NCBI RefSeq assembly: GCF_009906855.1
Contig: NZ_CP047650.1
Location: forward strand, 5,790,581-5,854,580
Length of the DNA stretch: 64,000 bases
Origin: Xylophilus rhododendri
GTDB lineage: Bacteria; Pseudomonadota; Gammaproteobacteria; Burkholderiales; Burkholderiaceae_C
Direction: 5' to 3'
Within the stretch, counting starts at the first letter, position 1. Every line of letters begins with the position of its first letter. Position numbers and translations under genes: made by a program. Below the pieces are notes generated by a model. It ran no database searches and was not told the origin of the DNA. It saw nothing but the letters and a program-made list of their open reading frames with translations. This document shows positions 1-8,755 of the stretch, piece after piece.

Positions 1-2087
1 CACAGGCCGAGTTCACCCACGCCCTTGGCTTTCATCGGCGAGGAGACGGGGTCGGTCTCCTGCAGGAAGATCACCTCCTGGTGCGGGATGTCGGCATGCA
101 CCGGCACCTCGTAGCCGGCCAGGTCGTGGTTGACGAAGAAGCCGCGGCGCTTGTCCACCGCCAGCTCTTCCATCAGCGCCGCGCCCACACCCATGGTCAT
201 CGCGCCGATGACCTGGCTGCGCGCGGTCTTGGGATTGAGGATGCGGCCGGCGGCGCAGACGGCCAACATGCGGCGCACCCGGATCTCGCCGGTGTCCACC
301 GCCACGCCCACTTCCACGAAATGCCCGGCGAAGGTGGACTGCTGGTACTGCTTGCCCAGGTTGCCGTACTCGATCGAGTCCTCGCCGGCCATGCCGGCTT
401 CACCGACCGCCTCGCCGAGTGTCACGGTCTTCGCGCCCGTCCGCACCATGCCGTCGGAAAAGACCGCGTCGGCCGGCGCCACGCCGAGCTTCTGTGCGAT
501 CGCCTCGCGCAGCTTGACGCAGGCCGCGTAGACACCGGAGGTGGCATTGTTCGCCCCCCATTGCCCGCCCGATCCGGCCGAGACGGGATAGGACGAATCG
601 CCCAGCCGCACCTCCACCTGCCGCAGCGTCACCCCCATCATCTCGGCCGCGGTCTGGCCCATGATGGTGTAGCTGCCGGTGCCGATATCGGTCATGTCGC
701 TCTCGACGATCACCAGGCCCTTCGAATCCACACGCACCCGCGCGCCGGACTTGGTCAGCTGGTTGTTGCGAAAGCCCGCCGCCATGCCCATGCCGACCAG
801 CCAGCGGCCTTCGCGCCGCTGCGCCGGGGTGGGGCTGCGTTGCGACCAGCCGAAACGCTCCGCGCCCAGGCGCAGGCATTCGACGAGCTGGCGTTGCGAG
901 AAAGGGCGGCCGGGCTTTTCGGGGTCGGTCTGGGTGTCGTTGATGACGCGGAATTCGACCGGGTCCATGCCCAGCTTCTCCGCCATCTCGTCCATGGCGA
1001 TCTCCAGCGCCATCAGGCCCGGTGCCTCGCCGGGTGCGCGCATGGCGTTGCCCTCCGGCAGGTCCAGCGGCGACAGGCGCAGTGCGGTGTAGCGATGGGC
1101 GCCGGCATAGAGCAGCCGGGTCTGGGCGATGGCGTTCTCCGGCTTGCCGCCGGCCAGGTTGCCCGACCAGCTTTCGTGGGCGATGGCCGAGATGCGGCCG
1201 TCCTGCGCGGCGCCGATGCGGATGCGCTGGATGGTCGCGGGCCGGTGCGTGCCGTTGTTGGCCATCAGCGGCCGCTGCATGGCCACCTTCACCGGGCGAT
1301 TCGCCGCCCGGGCGCCGAGGGCTGCCAGCACCGTGTCCGCCCGCAGGAAGAGTTTGCCGCCGAAGCCGCCGCCGATATAGGGCGAGACCAGGCGCACCTT
1401 GTCGGGCGCCAGGCCCAGGGTGGTGGCCAGGTCGGCCGCGGTCCAGGCGATCATCTGGTTGGAGATCCACACCGTGAGCCTGTCGCCTTCCCAGGCGGCG
1501 AGCGAGGCGAAGGGCTCCATCATGGAATGGCTCTGGTCCGGCGTGGTGTAGGTGGCGTCGAGTTGCACCGGCGCCGCCGGGAATTCGCCAGCGAAATTGC
1601 CGACCACGCTTTCCGGGTTGGGCACCGCCGGCACGGTGGCCGACGCGCGCGATGCCGCCAGGTCGAAGGCGCCGGGCGTGCTCACGTAGTCGATCTTCAG
1701 CAGCTGCGCGGCGGCGCGGGCCTGCTCGAAGGTTTCGGCCACCACCAGGGCGACGGCCTGGTGGTAATGATCGATGCCCGGACCGCCCAGCAGCCTGGCG
1801 CTGTTGAACTTGCCCTTGCCGAGCTTGCCCGCGTTCTGGGCGTTGACCACGGCCAGCACGCCGGGCGCGGCCAGCGCGGCGCGGGTGTCCATGGCGGCGA
1901 TGCGGCCCTTGGGGATGGACGATCCGACGATGTAGCCATAGGCCTGGCGGGCGACCACATCGTGCTGCTCGTAGGCATAGCGGGCCAGGCCGCTGGTCTT
2001 GAGAGGACCGTCGATGCGGTCCAGCGGCTGGCCGACGACCTTCAGCTGGTCGATCGGGTTGGTGGAGGCGGGGGTTTCGAATTTCAT
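1..2087 (-). CDS. paoC: Aldehyde oxidoreductase molybdenum-binding subunit PaoC (partial)
   Basis: Large molybdenum-cofactor subunit of a xanthine-oxidase-family enzyme, most like PaoC of the periplasmic PaoABC aldehyde oxidoreductase, which oxidises aldehydes, often aromatic, to acids. The ATG at 2087 begins MKFETPASTNPIDQLKVV. About 695 residues are in the window and the C-terminus runs off the left edge. The cofactor-binding motif GGGFGGK is visible, and right at the edge KGVGELGL, which carries the family's catalytic glutamate. It is the third gene of the operon, 6 nt after the FAD subunit. No signal peptide is seen, as expected if the complex is exported on the Tat signal of the small subunit (known for the family). 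The true substrate could be another aldehyde or an N-heterocycle. Confidence 0.88.
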   Translation of the reverse strand, partial: MKFETPASTNPIDQLKVVGQPLDRIDGPLKTSGLARYAYEQHDVVARQAYGYIVGSSIPKGRIAAMDTRAALAAPGVLAVVNAQNAGKLGKGKFNSARLLGGPGIDHYHQAVALVVAETFEQARAAAQLLKIDYVSTPGAFDLAASRASATVPAVPNPESVVGNFAGEFPAAPVQLDATYTTPDQSHSMMEPFASLAAWEGDRLTVWISNQMIAWTAADLATTLGLAPDKVRLVSPYIGGGFGGKLFLRADTVLAALGARAANRPVKVAMQRPLMANNGTHRPATIQRIRIGAAQDGRISAIAHESWSGNLAGGKPENAIAQTRLLYAGAHRYTALRLSPLDLPEGNAMRAPGEAPGLMALEIAMDEMAEKLGMDPVEFRVINDTQTDPEKPGRPFSQRQLVECLRLGAERFGWSQRSPTPAQRREGRWLVGMGMAAGFRNNQLTKSGARVRVDSKGLVIVESDMTDIGTGSYTIMGQTAAEMMGVTLRQVEVRLGDSSYPVSAGSGGQWGANNATSGVYAACVKLREAIAQKLGVAPADAVFSDGMVRTGAKTVTLGEAVGEAGMAGEDSIEYGNLGKQYQQSTFAGHFVEVGVAVDTGEIRVRRMLAVCAAGRILNPKTARSQVIGAMTMGVGAALMEELAVDKRRGFFVNHDLAGYEVPVHADIPHQEVIFLQETDPVSSPMKAKGVGELGL

Positions 2088-2093
2088 GGTTCT

Positions 2094-3044
2094 TCAGCCC
2101 TTTGCCTGTGCCAGCACGCCGGCGAGCGTGCGCTCGGCCAGGGTGATCTTGAATTCGTTCTCCGGCGTGGGGCGCGCGCCTTCGAGGAGCGCCGCCGTGG
2201 TGGCCCTTGCGCCCAGCGGCAGCAGGGCCTCGGCCTTTTCGACCCGCCAGGGCTTGTGCGCCACGCCGCCCAGGGCGACGCGGCCGCTGCCGTCCTTCTG
2301 CACGATGGCCGCCACCGACACCAGCGCGAAGGCATAGGAGGCCCGGTCGCGCACCTTGCGGTAGATGTGGGTGCCGCCGACGGGTGCAGGCAGGGTCACG
2401 GCGGTGATGAGTTCGCTGCGCTCCAGCGACGTCTCGATATGCGGCGTGTCGCCGGGCAGGCGGTGGAAGTCCGCGATGGGAATGCGGCGCTGGCGGCCGT
2501 CGGCGCGCATGGTCTCCACGGTGGCGTCCAGCGCGCGCAGCGCCACCGCCATGTCGCTGGGATGGGTGGCGATGCAGGCCTGGCTGCCGCCCACCACCGC
2601 ATGCTGGCGGGTGACGCCGCCGATGGCCGAGCAGCCGGCGCCGGGCTGGCGCTTGTTGCAGGGCATGTTGGTGTCGTAGAAGTAGGGGCAGCGGGTGCGC
2701 TGCAGCAGATTGCCGGCGGTGGTCGCCTTGTTGCGCAGCTGGCCCGATGCGCCGGCGAGCAGGGCGCGGGACAGCAGGCCGTAGTCGCGCCGAACGGAGG
2801 CGTGCGCCGCCAGGTCGGTGTTGCGCACGATGGCGCCTATACGCAGGCCGCCGTCGGCGCTGCTTTCGATCCTGTCCAGGCCCAGTCCGTTGACGTCGAT
2901 CAGGTGGGCGGGCGCCTCGATCTGCAGCTTCATCAGGTCCAGCAGATTGGTGCCCCCGGCGATGAACCGGGCCTGCGGGTTGCCGGCCGCGGCGATGGCG
3001 GCCGAGCGGACGGATACGGCGCGTTCGTAGGTGAAGGGTTTCAT
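2094..3044 (-). CDS. paoB: Aldehyde oxidoreductase FAD-binding subunit PaoB
   Basis: FAD subunit (316 aa) that passes electrons between the iron-sulfur and molybdenum subunits of the PaoABC complex. The FAD-pyrophosphate motif [13 protein letters not shown] lies near residue 27 and the second FAD motif [15 protein letters not shown] near residue 110. A cysteine-rich stretch follows ([12 protein letters not shown], then [10 protein letters not shown]); PaoB-type subunits hold an extra 4Fe-4S cluster there, which separates them from plain xanthine dehydrogenase FAD subunits. The ATG at 3044 overlaps the stop of paoA by 4 nt (ATGA), so translation is probably coupled. The C-terminal CO-dehydrogenase flavoprotein domain is complete. 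Confidence 0.88.
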   Translation of the reverse strand: MKPFTYERAVSVRSAAIAAAGNPQARFIAGGTNLLDLMKLQIEAPAHLIDVNGLGLDRIESSADGGLRIGAIVRNTDLAAHASVRRDYGLLSRALLAGASGQLRNKATTAGNLLQRTRCPYFYDTNMPCNKRQPGAGCSAIGGVTRQHAVVGGSQACIATHPSDMAVALRALDATVETMRADGRQRRIPIADFHRLPGDTPHIETSLERSELITAVTLPAPVGGTHIYRKVRDRASYAFALVSVAAIVQKDGSGRVALGGVAHKPWRVEKAEALLPLGARATTAALLEGARPTPENEFKITLAERTLAGVLAQAKG

Positions 3045-3697
3045 GCCGCGCCCCCCTTCGATCCGGCGACCTCGACGATCGCCTCCAGGATGTTGGAGTA
3101 GGCGCCACAGCGGCAGATGTTGCCGCTCATGCGTTCGCGGATTTCCTCGGCCGAGAGCAGCGGCCGCGCGGTGAGGTCGCCGCTGACATGGCTGGGAATG
3201 CCCGCCTCGATCTCCTTCAGCACACTCACCGCCGAACAGATCTGGCCCGGCGTGCAGTAGCCGCACTGATAACCGTCGTGCTTGACGAAGGCGGCCTGCA
3301 TCGCATGCAGCTGCTGCGGATGGCCCAGGCCTTCGATGGTGGTGACCTGGGCGCCTTCGTGCATCACCGCCAGCGTGAGGCAGGAGTTGATGCGGCGGCC
3401 GTCGACGATGACGGTGCAGGCGCCGCACTGGCCGTGGTCGCAGCCCTTCTTGGTGCCGGTCAGGTGCAGGTGCTCGCGCAGGGCGTCGAGCAGGGTGGTG
3501 CGGGTATCGAGCGTGAGGGTTTCGAGGCGGCCGTTGACGGTCAGGGTGACGGGCATGCCGGCCTGGCTTTCGGCGGGCGGGGACGCGGGTGCCGCCTTCG
3601 CCGGTTCGGCGGCCGTGGCGGCCACCGTCGAGGCGGAGGCCGCTCCCACGATGAACAGGTCCCGGCGGGTCAGTGCGGGGTCTAGCGGATTTTCCAT
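3041..3697 (-). CDS. paoA: Aldehyde oxidoreductase 2Fe-2S subunit PaoA, Tat-exported
   Basis: Small iron-sulfur subunit (218 aa) and first gene of the paoABC operon. The N-terminus has a twin-arginine signal ([12 protein letters not shown]) followed by an Ala/Pro-rich spacer, so the complex is predicted to be periplasmic. Two 2Fe-2S sites are visible: CDHGQCGAC with a later Cys (plant-ferredoxin-type domain), and CGYCTPGQ with CRCGAY (helical domain). The start at 3697 is chosen because AAGGAAG stands just upstream and because it places the Tat motif about 10 residues from the N-terminus; an in-frame upstream start at 3766 has no such support. The stop overlaps paoB by 4 nt. Confidence 0.9.
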   Translation of the reverse strand: MENPLDPALTRRDLFIVGAASASTVAATAAEPAKAAPASPPAESQAGMPVTLTVNGRLETLTLDTRTTLLDALREHLHLTGTKKGCDHGQCGACTVIVDGRRINSCLTLAVMHEGAQVTTIEGLGHPQQLHAMQAAFVKHDGYQCGYCTPGQICSAVSVLKEIEAGIPSHVSGDLTARPLLSAEEIRERMSGNICRCGAYSNILEAIVEVAGSKGGAA

Positions 3698-3911
3698 CGT
3701 GCGCTTCCTTCTTTGAGGGTGGTCCGTCGGTGGACGGTGGAGCCGAATCTCCAATGTAGGTTCCACCGGGAATCCGCGCTAGCCACCATTGCCTGGCTGC
3801 TCCATCATGTTTTCCTTGTCAATTCGAGGCCTTGGCTTATTCGCCGGTCCACGGCTTCATAATCTCGCCCGCGGCGCATTCCTGCGCAGAATTCGGATTT
3901 TCAAAGGCAAC

Positions 3912-4256
3912 ATGAAGGCGTTGAAGGATTTATTGGCGGAAAAAGCCGCCCTGGAGGCCGCGATCAGCGGCGCCCACCAAAAAGCATCCCAGGAGGCACT
4001 GGCCCAGGTGCACCAGCTCATCGCGGAATTCGGTTTCACCGCCCAGCAGGTATTCCCCTGGAAGCCGCAGGTCAAGAAGGTCGCGGCCAAGTATCTCGAC
4101 GAAAAATCCGGCGCCACCTGGACCGGCCGCGGCAAGCCGCCGGCCTGGATCGTGGGCAAGGACCGCGATGATTTTCTGATCGAGCGGCCCGAGCCGGCCG
4201 ACCGCGCGCCTTTCCTCGCGGAAATGGCTGCCGCGGCGGCGAACCGGCACCGCTGA
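3912..4256 (+). CDS. H-NS family nucleoid-associated protein
   Basis: Small (114 aa) H-NS-like DNA-binding protein. The N-terminal half (MKALKDLLAEKAALEAAISG) is a predicted coiled-coil oligomerisation region. The C-terminal half has the H-NS AT-hook-like core YLDEKSGATWTGRGKPPAWI, which inserts into the minor groove of AT-rich DNA. The start at 3912 is preferred over the in-frame 3789 because it begins at the conserved coiled coil and has AAAGGCAA upstream. The short tail IERPEPADRAPFLAEM is not typical. It stands alone between divergently and co-directionally oriented unrelated genes, and probably silences horizontally acquired DNA. Confidence 0.85.
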   Translation: MKALKDLLAEKAALEAAISGAHQKASQEALAQVHQLIAEFGFTAQQVFPWKPQVKKVAAKYLDEKSGATWTGRGKPPAWIVGKDRDDFLIERPEPADRAPFLAEMAAAAANRHR

Positions 4257-4287
4257 CCCGGTCGGCACTGAATCGCTGATCAAGACC

Positions 4288-4761
4288 ATGAAAATCGAGA
4301 TCGACGACCTCAGCCGTCCCGCGATTCACGCGCTGCTTCAGGAGCATCTTCAGAACATGCATGAACTCTCGCCCGCCGAGAGTGTTCATGCCCTGGACCT
4401 GGAGAAACTCCGCCAGCCCGGGATCAGCTTCTGGAGCGCCTGGCAGGACGATCGACTGATGGGCTGCGGCGCCCTGAAGGAACTCGACGGCCGGCACGGC
4501 GAGATCAAGTCCATGCGCACGCCTCAGGCACTGCGGGGCCGGGGCGCCGGCAAGGCCATCCTCGCGCACATCGTCGAAGTGGCCCGGGCCAGGGGCTACG
4601 ACCGCCTGAGCCTGGAAACCGGCACGGCCGACGCCTTCCTGCCGGCGCACCGGCTCTACGAACGGTCCGGTTTCGTGCGCTGCGGGCCCTTCGGCGATTA
4701 CGCCGAGGACCCCCACAGCGTCTTCATGACGCTGCACCTGTCGAATCCGGCCGCGGTCTAG
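4288..4761 (+). CDS. GNAT family N-acetyltransferase
   Basis: GCN5-related N-acetyltransferase of 157 aa, covering a single GNAT fold. The acetyl-CoA pyrophosphate loop is the segment RGRGAGKAILAHIVEVA (motif A, R/Q-x-x-G-x-G/A), preceded by the strand GEIKSMRTP and followed by RLYERSGFVRCGPFGDY (motif B). The pattern SMRTPxxLRGRGAGKAIL with YAEDPHSVFM near the end is that of the PA4866-like/YafP group seen in many proteobacteria; the substrate cannot be told from sequence. The gene starts 31 nt after the H-NS-like gene and its 3' end overlaps the convergent MBL hydrolase by 4 nt. Confidence 0.85.
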   Translation: MKIEIDDLSRPAIHALLQEHLQNMHELSPAESVHALDLEKLRQPGISFWSAWQDDRLMGCGALKELDGRHGEIKSMRTPQALRGRGAGKAILAHIVEVARARGYDRLSLETGTADAFLPAHRLYERSGFVRCGPFGDYAEDPHSVFMTLHLSNPAAV

Positions 4762-5630
4762 AACAGGTCGATCGGTATGCGCAGGTAGGTGCTGCCGTTG
4801 GTGTCGGGCGGCGGCAGGTGGCCGCCGCGCATGTTGACCTGCACCGCCGGCAGCATCAGTGCCGGCAGCGCCAGGCCCGCATCGCGCTGCCTGCGCAGCG
4901 CCACGAAATCGGCTTCGGCCACGCCATCGCGCACATGGATGTTGGCGGCGCGCTGCTCGGCCACCGTGCAATGGCAGCGCGGGGCGCGGCCGGGCGGCGG
5001 ATAGTCGTGGCACACGTACAGCTCGGTCCCGGCCGGCAGGGCCAGCAGCTGCCGGATGGAGGCGAAGAGCGCACCGGCATCGCCGCCGGGAAAATCGCAG
5101 CGGGCGGTGCCCACATCGGGCATGAACAGGGTGTCGCCGACGAACACCGCGTCGGCGCCGCCGTCCCAGGCGTGGATGCGATAGGCCATGTCGGCTGGTG
5201 TGTGTCCGGGCACATGCAGCGCCGTGGCCTGCAGGCGGCCGATGGCCAGGCGTTCGCCCGGCTGGAAGAGGTGGTCGAACTGCGAGCCGTCCACCGGCAT
5301 GTCGATCGCGTTGAAGACGCCCCGAAACCTTTGCTGCACCTCGGTGATGCCCGCGCCTATGCCGAGCCGGCCGCCCAGCCGCTGCTGCAGCCAGGGCGCG
5401 GCAGAGAGGTGGTCGGCATGGGCATGGGTCTCCAGCAGCCAGACAACTTGCAGCGAGTGCTGCCGCACATGGTCCACGATGGCCTGCGCGGGAGCGGCGT
5501 CGGTGCGGCCGGAGCGCAGGTCGAAGCCCAGCACCGGATCGACGATGGCGCAGCTGCCGGCGCCGTCGTCGATCACGTGCGAACAGGTGGAGGTGGCGGC
5601 ATCGAAGAAGGTCTGGACATGCAGGTGCAC
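4758..5630 (-). CDS. MBL-fold metallo-hydrolase
   Basis: Metallo-beta-lactamase-fold hydrolase (290 aa) with the dinuclear-metal motif THAHADHL, then HVPGHTPADM, GDTLFMPDVGTARCDF and CHDYPPPG. The layout (GDTLFxPDxGTARxDFPGG) matches the glyoxalase-II-like/persulfide-dioxygenase-like group often found with rhodanese or sulfur genes, but no such partner is nearby. It lacks a signal peptide and is probably cytoplasmic. The start is GTG at 5630 with GGGAG 7 nt upstream; no ATG is available in frame close by. It converges on and overlaps the acetyltransferase by 4 nt. Function as a thioester or persulfide hydrolase is inferred from family only. Confidence 0.85.
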   Translation of the reverse strand: MHLHVQTFFDAATSTCSHVIDDGAGSCAIVDPVLGFDLRSGRTDAAPAQAIVDHVRQHSLQVVWLLETHAHADHLSAAPWLQQRLGGRLGIGAGITEVQQRFRGVFNAIDMPVDGSQFDHLFQPGERLAIGRLQATALHVPGHTPADMAYRIHAWDGGADAVFVGDTLFMPDVGTARCDFPGGDAGALFASIRQLLALPAGTELYVCHDYPPPGRAPRCHCTVAEQRAANIHVRDGVAEADFVALRRQRDAGLALPALMLPAVQVNMRGGHLPPPDTNGSTYLRIPIDLF

Positions 5631-5722
5631 GATGAACTCCCGGGCTCTGCCTGAATTTTAAAGAATGACCCTATGCTGGCGGGCTCGTTTCCTGACGCGG
5701 GGCGGCACGCCTCTTTTCACCC

Positions 5723-6364
5723 ATGCTGACACTCCACCACCTGGGCAAGTCCCAATCCGAACGCATCGTCTGGCTGCTGGAGGAACTGGCGCTGCCCTAT
5801 GAACTGGTGCACCACACGCGGGATGCGGTGACGCAGCTGTCGCCGCCCGCCCTGCAGGCCCTGCATCCGCTGGGCGCGGCGCCGGTGATCGTCGATGGCG
5901 CCATCCTGCTCGCCGAGTCCGGGGCCATCGTGCAGTACATCCTGGGCCGTTATGGACAGGGCCGCCTGGCGCCGGCACCGGAGCATCCGGGCTTCGCCGA
6001 CTACCTCTACTGGTTCCACTTCGCCAACGGCAATCTGCAGGCCCTCATGGGCCGCAACATGGTGCTGGGCCGGTTGGACCTGCCAGCCGACAACGCCGTG
6101 CTCGCCTCGACCCGCGGCCGGCTGGACCGGGCCCTGCGCCTGATGGACCAGCGCCTGGGCGAGCTGCCTTTCCTCGCCGGGCAGGCGCTGACGGCCGCGG
6201 ACATCATGACGGTGTTCTCGCTCACCACCATGCGCTATTTCTGCCCGCTGGACCTGAGTCCCTATCCGCAAGTGCTGACCTACCTGCAGCGGATCGGCCG
6301 GCTGGACAGCTACCGCCGCGCGATGGCCAAGGGCGATCCGGGGATGCCCTTGCTGCTCGATTGA
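5723..6364 (+). CDS. Glutathione S-transferase
   Basis: Cytosolic glutathione S-transferase of 213 aa. The N-terminal thioredoxin-like domain has the segment SQSERIVWLLEELALPYE and the cis-proline/glutathione-binding pattern PLGAAPVIVDGAILLAES, with ESGAIVQYIL completing the G-site. The helical C-terminal domain contains LPFLAGQALTAADIMTVF, the conserved N-capping/hydrophobic staple region. The nearest bacterial group is the short GSTs of Pseudomonas and Burkholderiales that conjugate or reduce electrophiles. No strong Shine-Dalgarno is seen before the ATG, but the first codons fit the family. It is convergent with the dienelactone-hydrolase-like gene, 22 nt apart. Confidence 0.88.
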   Translation: MLTLHHLGKSQSERIVWLLEELALPYELVHHTRDAVTQLSPPALQALHPLGAAPVIVDGAILLAESGAIVQYILGRYGQGRLAPAPEHPGFADYLYWFHFANGNLQALMGRNMVLGRLDLPADNAVLASTRGRLDRALRLMDQRLGELPFLAGQALTAADIMTVFSLTTMRYFCPLDLSPYPQVLTYLQRIGRLDSYRRAMAKGDPGMPLLLD

Positions 6365-6386
6365 GCCGGTACCCGGCCCCGGGCCG

Positions 6387-7229
6387 TCAGGCCAGCGCCT
6401 TGCCGAAGGTGTCCAGCAGGCGCGACCAGGCGCGTTCGGACTGGGCGGCGTCGTAGACCTGGGTGTCGGGCGGGCACCAGCCATGGGCGGCCGGGTACAC
6501 CTCCACCTCGGACTGCAGCTTGGCGCCGTCGAAGGCGGCGCGCAGGGCGAGCTTGGCTTCCGGGTCCTTCTTGTCGTCGTTCTCGGCGACTGCGATCAGG
6601 TAGCGGGCCTGGGTCTGGGCGACCAGGCGGTGCGGGCTGTCGGGTGCCGGGGTGACCATGGCGGCGCCGTGGAAGGTGGCGACGGCGCCCACGCGGCCGG
6701 GCGCGACCGTGGCGGTACGAACCGCGATCGGGCCGCCCATGCAGTAGCCGGTGGTGCCGAGCTTGCGTTTCTTGTCCACTTCGGGCTGGGCATCGAGCCA
6801 GGCCACGAAGGACTTGCCGTCGCTCAGGTGCATGGCCGGCGTCAGCGCCTGCATCAGCGGCATCACTTCGGCGATGGGTGTCTTGCCGCCCTGCGCCGCC
6901 GTGGGCGCCTTCATCTGCCGGTAGAAGGGGTTCACCACCAGCACGCTGTAGCCCGATTCGGCCAGGCGGCGGGCCATCTGCCGGAAGGCCGGGCGAAGGC
7001 CGAACACGTCGGGCCAGATCAGCACGCCGGGCGCGGGGCCGGATGTGGGCGCGACGAAATAGGCGTCGCAGCTGCCGTCGGCGGTGGCGATGCTCACATC
7101 GCGCTCGGCCACCGCCACGGCGTTGGCCACCGCGGGCAGCGCAGCCAGCATGCCGGCGGACGCGGCCCACACGGCGAAGTCGCGGCGCTTGTACTTCTTC
7201 AGCTCTTCCTGGTCATGCAGATCGCACAT
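6387..7229 (-). CDS. Dienelactone hydrolase family protein, Tat-exported
   Basis: Alpha/beta-hydrolase of the dienelactone hydrolase family (280 aa). An N-terminal twin-arginine segment (KRRDFAVWAASAGML) predicts export by Tat. The nucleophile elbow is GYCMGG with Cys as the nucleophile, as in clc-type dienelactone hydrolases, and the catalytic His lies in PAAHGWC. An Asp in AENDDKKD probably completes the triad. The leader MCDLHDQEELKKYKRRDF is characteristic of the exported subgroup, whose substrates are not established. The start is supported by CAGGAA upstream. It is separated from the cytochrome gene upstream by a strong terminator, so it is probably transcribed on its own. Confidence 0.87.
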   Translation of the reverse strand: MCDLHDQEELKKYKRRDFAVWAASAGMLAALPAVANAVAVAERDVSIATADGSCDAYFVAPTSGPAPGVLIWPDVFGLRPAFRQMARRLAESGYSVLVVNPFYRQMKAPTAAQGGKTPIAEVMPLMQALTPAMHLSDGKSFVAWLDAQPEVDKKRKLGTTGYCMGGPIAVRTATVAPGRVGAVATFHGAAMVTPAPDSPHRLVAQTQARYLIAVAENDDKKDPEAKLALRAAFDGAKLQSEVEVYPAAHGWCPPDTQVYDAAQSERAWSRLLDTFGKALA

Positions 7230-7323
7230 GTTGGGTTCCTGGTTGGATCACATCGAACTAAAAGGGGGACGTGCGCTTGTGCCACAAGTCGCAGGGGCGA
7301 TCAAGCAGGCATGCAAGGCGCCC

Positions 7324-7360
7324 AAAAAAAAGCCGGCCGGATGCGTATCCGGCCGGCTTT
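7324..7360 (-). terminator. Rho-independent terminator after the GMC dehydrogenase operon
   Basis: A perfect 14-bp inverted repeat (7329-7342 and 7347-7360, arm AAAGCCGGCCGGAT, loop of 4) is followed on the minus strand by a run of eight T (7331-7324). It lies 17 nt after the stop of the cytochrome c gene and upstream of the dienelactone-hydrolase-like gene. This is the clearest intrinsic terminator in the window. Confidence 0.93.
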
Positions 7361-7377
7361 CCCGTGGGCGAAGGCTT

Positions 7378-8742
7378 TCAGCGAACCGGAGCCGCCGCGG
7401 CTTTGATTTCCTTGCGCATGTCGCGCACCTGCTCGGCGCTGACCGCCGGGCCCTGGTTGCCCCAGGTCTTGCGCACGAAGCTGGCCACCTGGGCCACTTC
7501 GGTATCCGTCAGGCGGTCGGCGAAGCCGGGCATGGCGAAATGCGTGGGCGCCGTCTGCGTGCTCGGCATCTCCGCACCCTGGAGGATGATGTGCACCACC
7601 GAGCTGGGGTCCTGGGTGCTCAGCGTGGGGTTCTGCGCCAGCGCGGGGAACACGCCCTCGTAGCCCTTGCCGGAGGTGCGGTGGCAGGCCGCGCAGTTGT
7701 CCACGAAGAGCAGGGCGCCCACGTCCTTGGTCGTGCCTTCGAACATGGCCTTGGCATCGGTGTCCACATAGGCCTGGGCCGCGGCATCGGGCTTGAGCGG
7801 CGGCAGAGTCTTCAGATAGGCGGCCATGGCCTGCAGGTCGCGGTCGCTCATGTACTGCGTGCTGTGCTGCACCACGTCGGACATGGAACCCACCGCGGCG
7901 CCATGGGCGTTGCGGCCGGTCTTGAGCAGCTCGACGATGTCCTGCTCGCTCCAGGCGCCCAGGCCGTCGGCCTTGTCGCCGCGCAGGTTGCGCGCCAGCC
8001 AGCCTTCCAGCACCGCGCCGGAGAGGAAGGCCGGGCCGTCCGCATCGGTGCCGGCCTTCTCCTGCAGGGCGACGCCACGCGGGGTGTGGCAGGTGCTGCA
8101 ATGGCCGAGGCCGGTGACCAGGTACCGGCCCACGGCGATCTTGTCGCCCTGGTCCACCGGCGTGTTGTCCGCCACCGGGGTGGGGGCGAACATGCGGCGC
8201 CAGAAGGACAGCGGCCAGCGCATGGACAGCGGCCAGCTGATGTCCGTGCCGCGGTTGGCCTGCGCCACCGGCGCGACGCCCTGCATGAAGTACGCATAGA
8301 GCGCCTTCACATCGTCGGGCTTGACGTAGGCATACGAGGTGTAGGGCATGGCCGGGTACAGCGTGTGGCCTTCCTTGGCGATGCCGTGGCGCACGGCATT
8401 GTCGAAGTCTTGCAGCGTGTAGCTGCCGATGCCGCTCTGCTTGTCCGGCGTGATGTTGGTGCTGTAGATGGTGCCGATGGGCGAGGCCATCGGCAGGCCG
8501 CCGGCGAAGGGCTTGCCGCCCGCGGCCGTGTGGCAGGCGATGCAGTCGCCGGCGCGGGCCAGGTACTGCCCGCGCAGCACCAGCGGGTCCTTGGAATCGA
8601 CGCCGGGGGCTTCGGCCACCGGCACCGGCGGGTCGCCGATGGTCAGGTCCCTGGCGGGCGCCTGGGTGGCGGTCGAGATGCCCCAGGCGCCGGCCAGTGC
8701 CAGGGCCAGCAGGGAAGCGGAGATGGTCAGGAACTTGCGCAT
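7378..8742 (-). CDS. Triheme cytochrome c subunit of a membrane-bound GMC dehydrogenase
   Basis: Electron-transfer subunit (454 aa) with three CXXCH heme sites: CIACH at residue 67, CSTCH near 215 and CAACH near 350. An N-terminal hydrophobic segment after MRKF serves as export signal. This is the arrangement of the cytochrome subunit of gluconate 2-dehydrogenase, sorbitol/fructose dehydrogenase and FAD-glucose dehydrogenase, which passes electrons to ubiquinone at the periplasmic face. The ATG at 8742 is preferred to GTG at 8748 because GAGGAGG lies 8 nt upstream of the ATG but only 2 nt from the GTG. It follows the FAD subunit by 13 nt and ends before a strong terminator. Confidence 0.9.
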   Translation of the reverse strand: MRKFLTISASLLALALAGAWGISTATQAPARDLTIGDPPVPVAEAPGVDSKDPLVLRGQYLARAGDCIACHTAAGGKPFAGGLPMASPIGTIYSTNITPDKQSGIGSYTLQDFDNAVRHGIAKEGHTLYPAMPYTSYAYVKPDDVKALYAYFMQGVAPVAQANRGTDISWPLSMRWPLSFWRRMFAPTPVADNTPVDQGDKIAVGRYLVTGLGHCSTCHTPRGVALQEKAGTDADGPAFLSGAVLEGWLARNLRGDKADGLGAWSEQDIVELLKTGRNAHGAAVGSMSDVVQHSTQYMSDRDLQAMAAYLKTLPPLKPDAAAQAYVDTDAKAMFEGTTKDVGALLFVDNCAACHRTSGKGYEGVFPALAQNPTLSTQDPSSVVHIILQGAEMPSTQTAPTHFAMPGFADRLTDTEVAQVASFVRKTWGNQGPAVSAEQVRDMRKEIKAAAAPVR

Positions 8743-8755
8743 GTCCACTGCCTCC

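Noticed and set aside
81..3101. Very long open frame on the plus strand across the paoABC region
   Set aside because: It is antisense to three recognisable subunits, has a His/Gly/Arg-rich translation with no family, and is expected in high-GC DNA.
400..3108. 902-codon minus-strand frame overlapping the oxidoreductase genes
   Set aside because: It mixes shifted readings of paoC and paoB; the real genes lie in the other minus-strand frames with known motifs.
6365..6386. GC-rich palindrome between GST and dienelactone-hydrolase-like genes as terminator
   Set aside because: The symmetry around GGCCCCGGGCC is short and interrupted, with no T-run; not strong enough to annotate.
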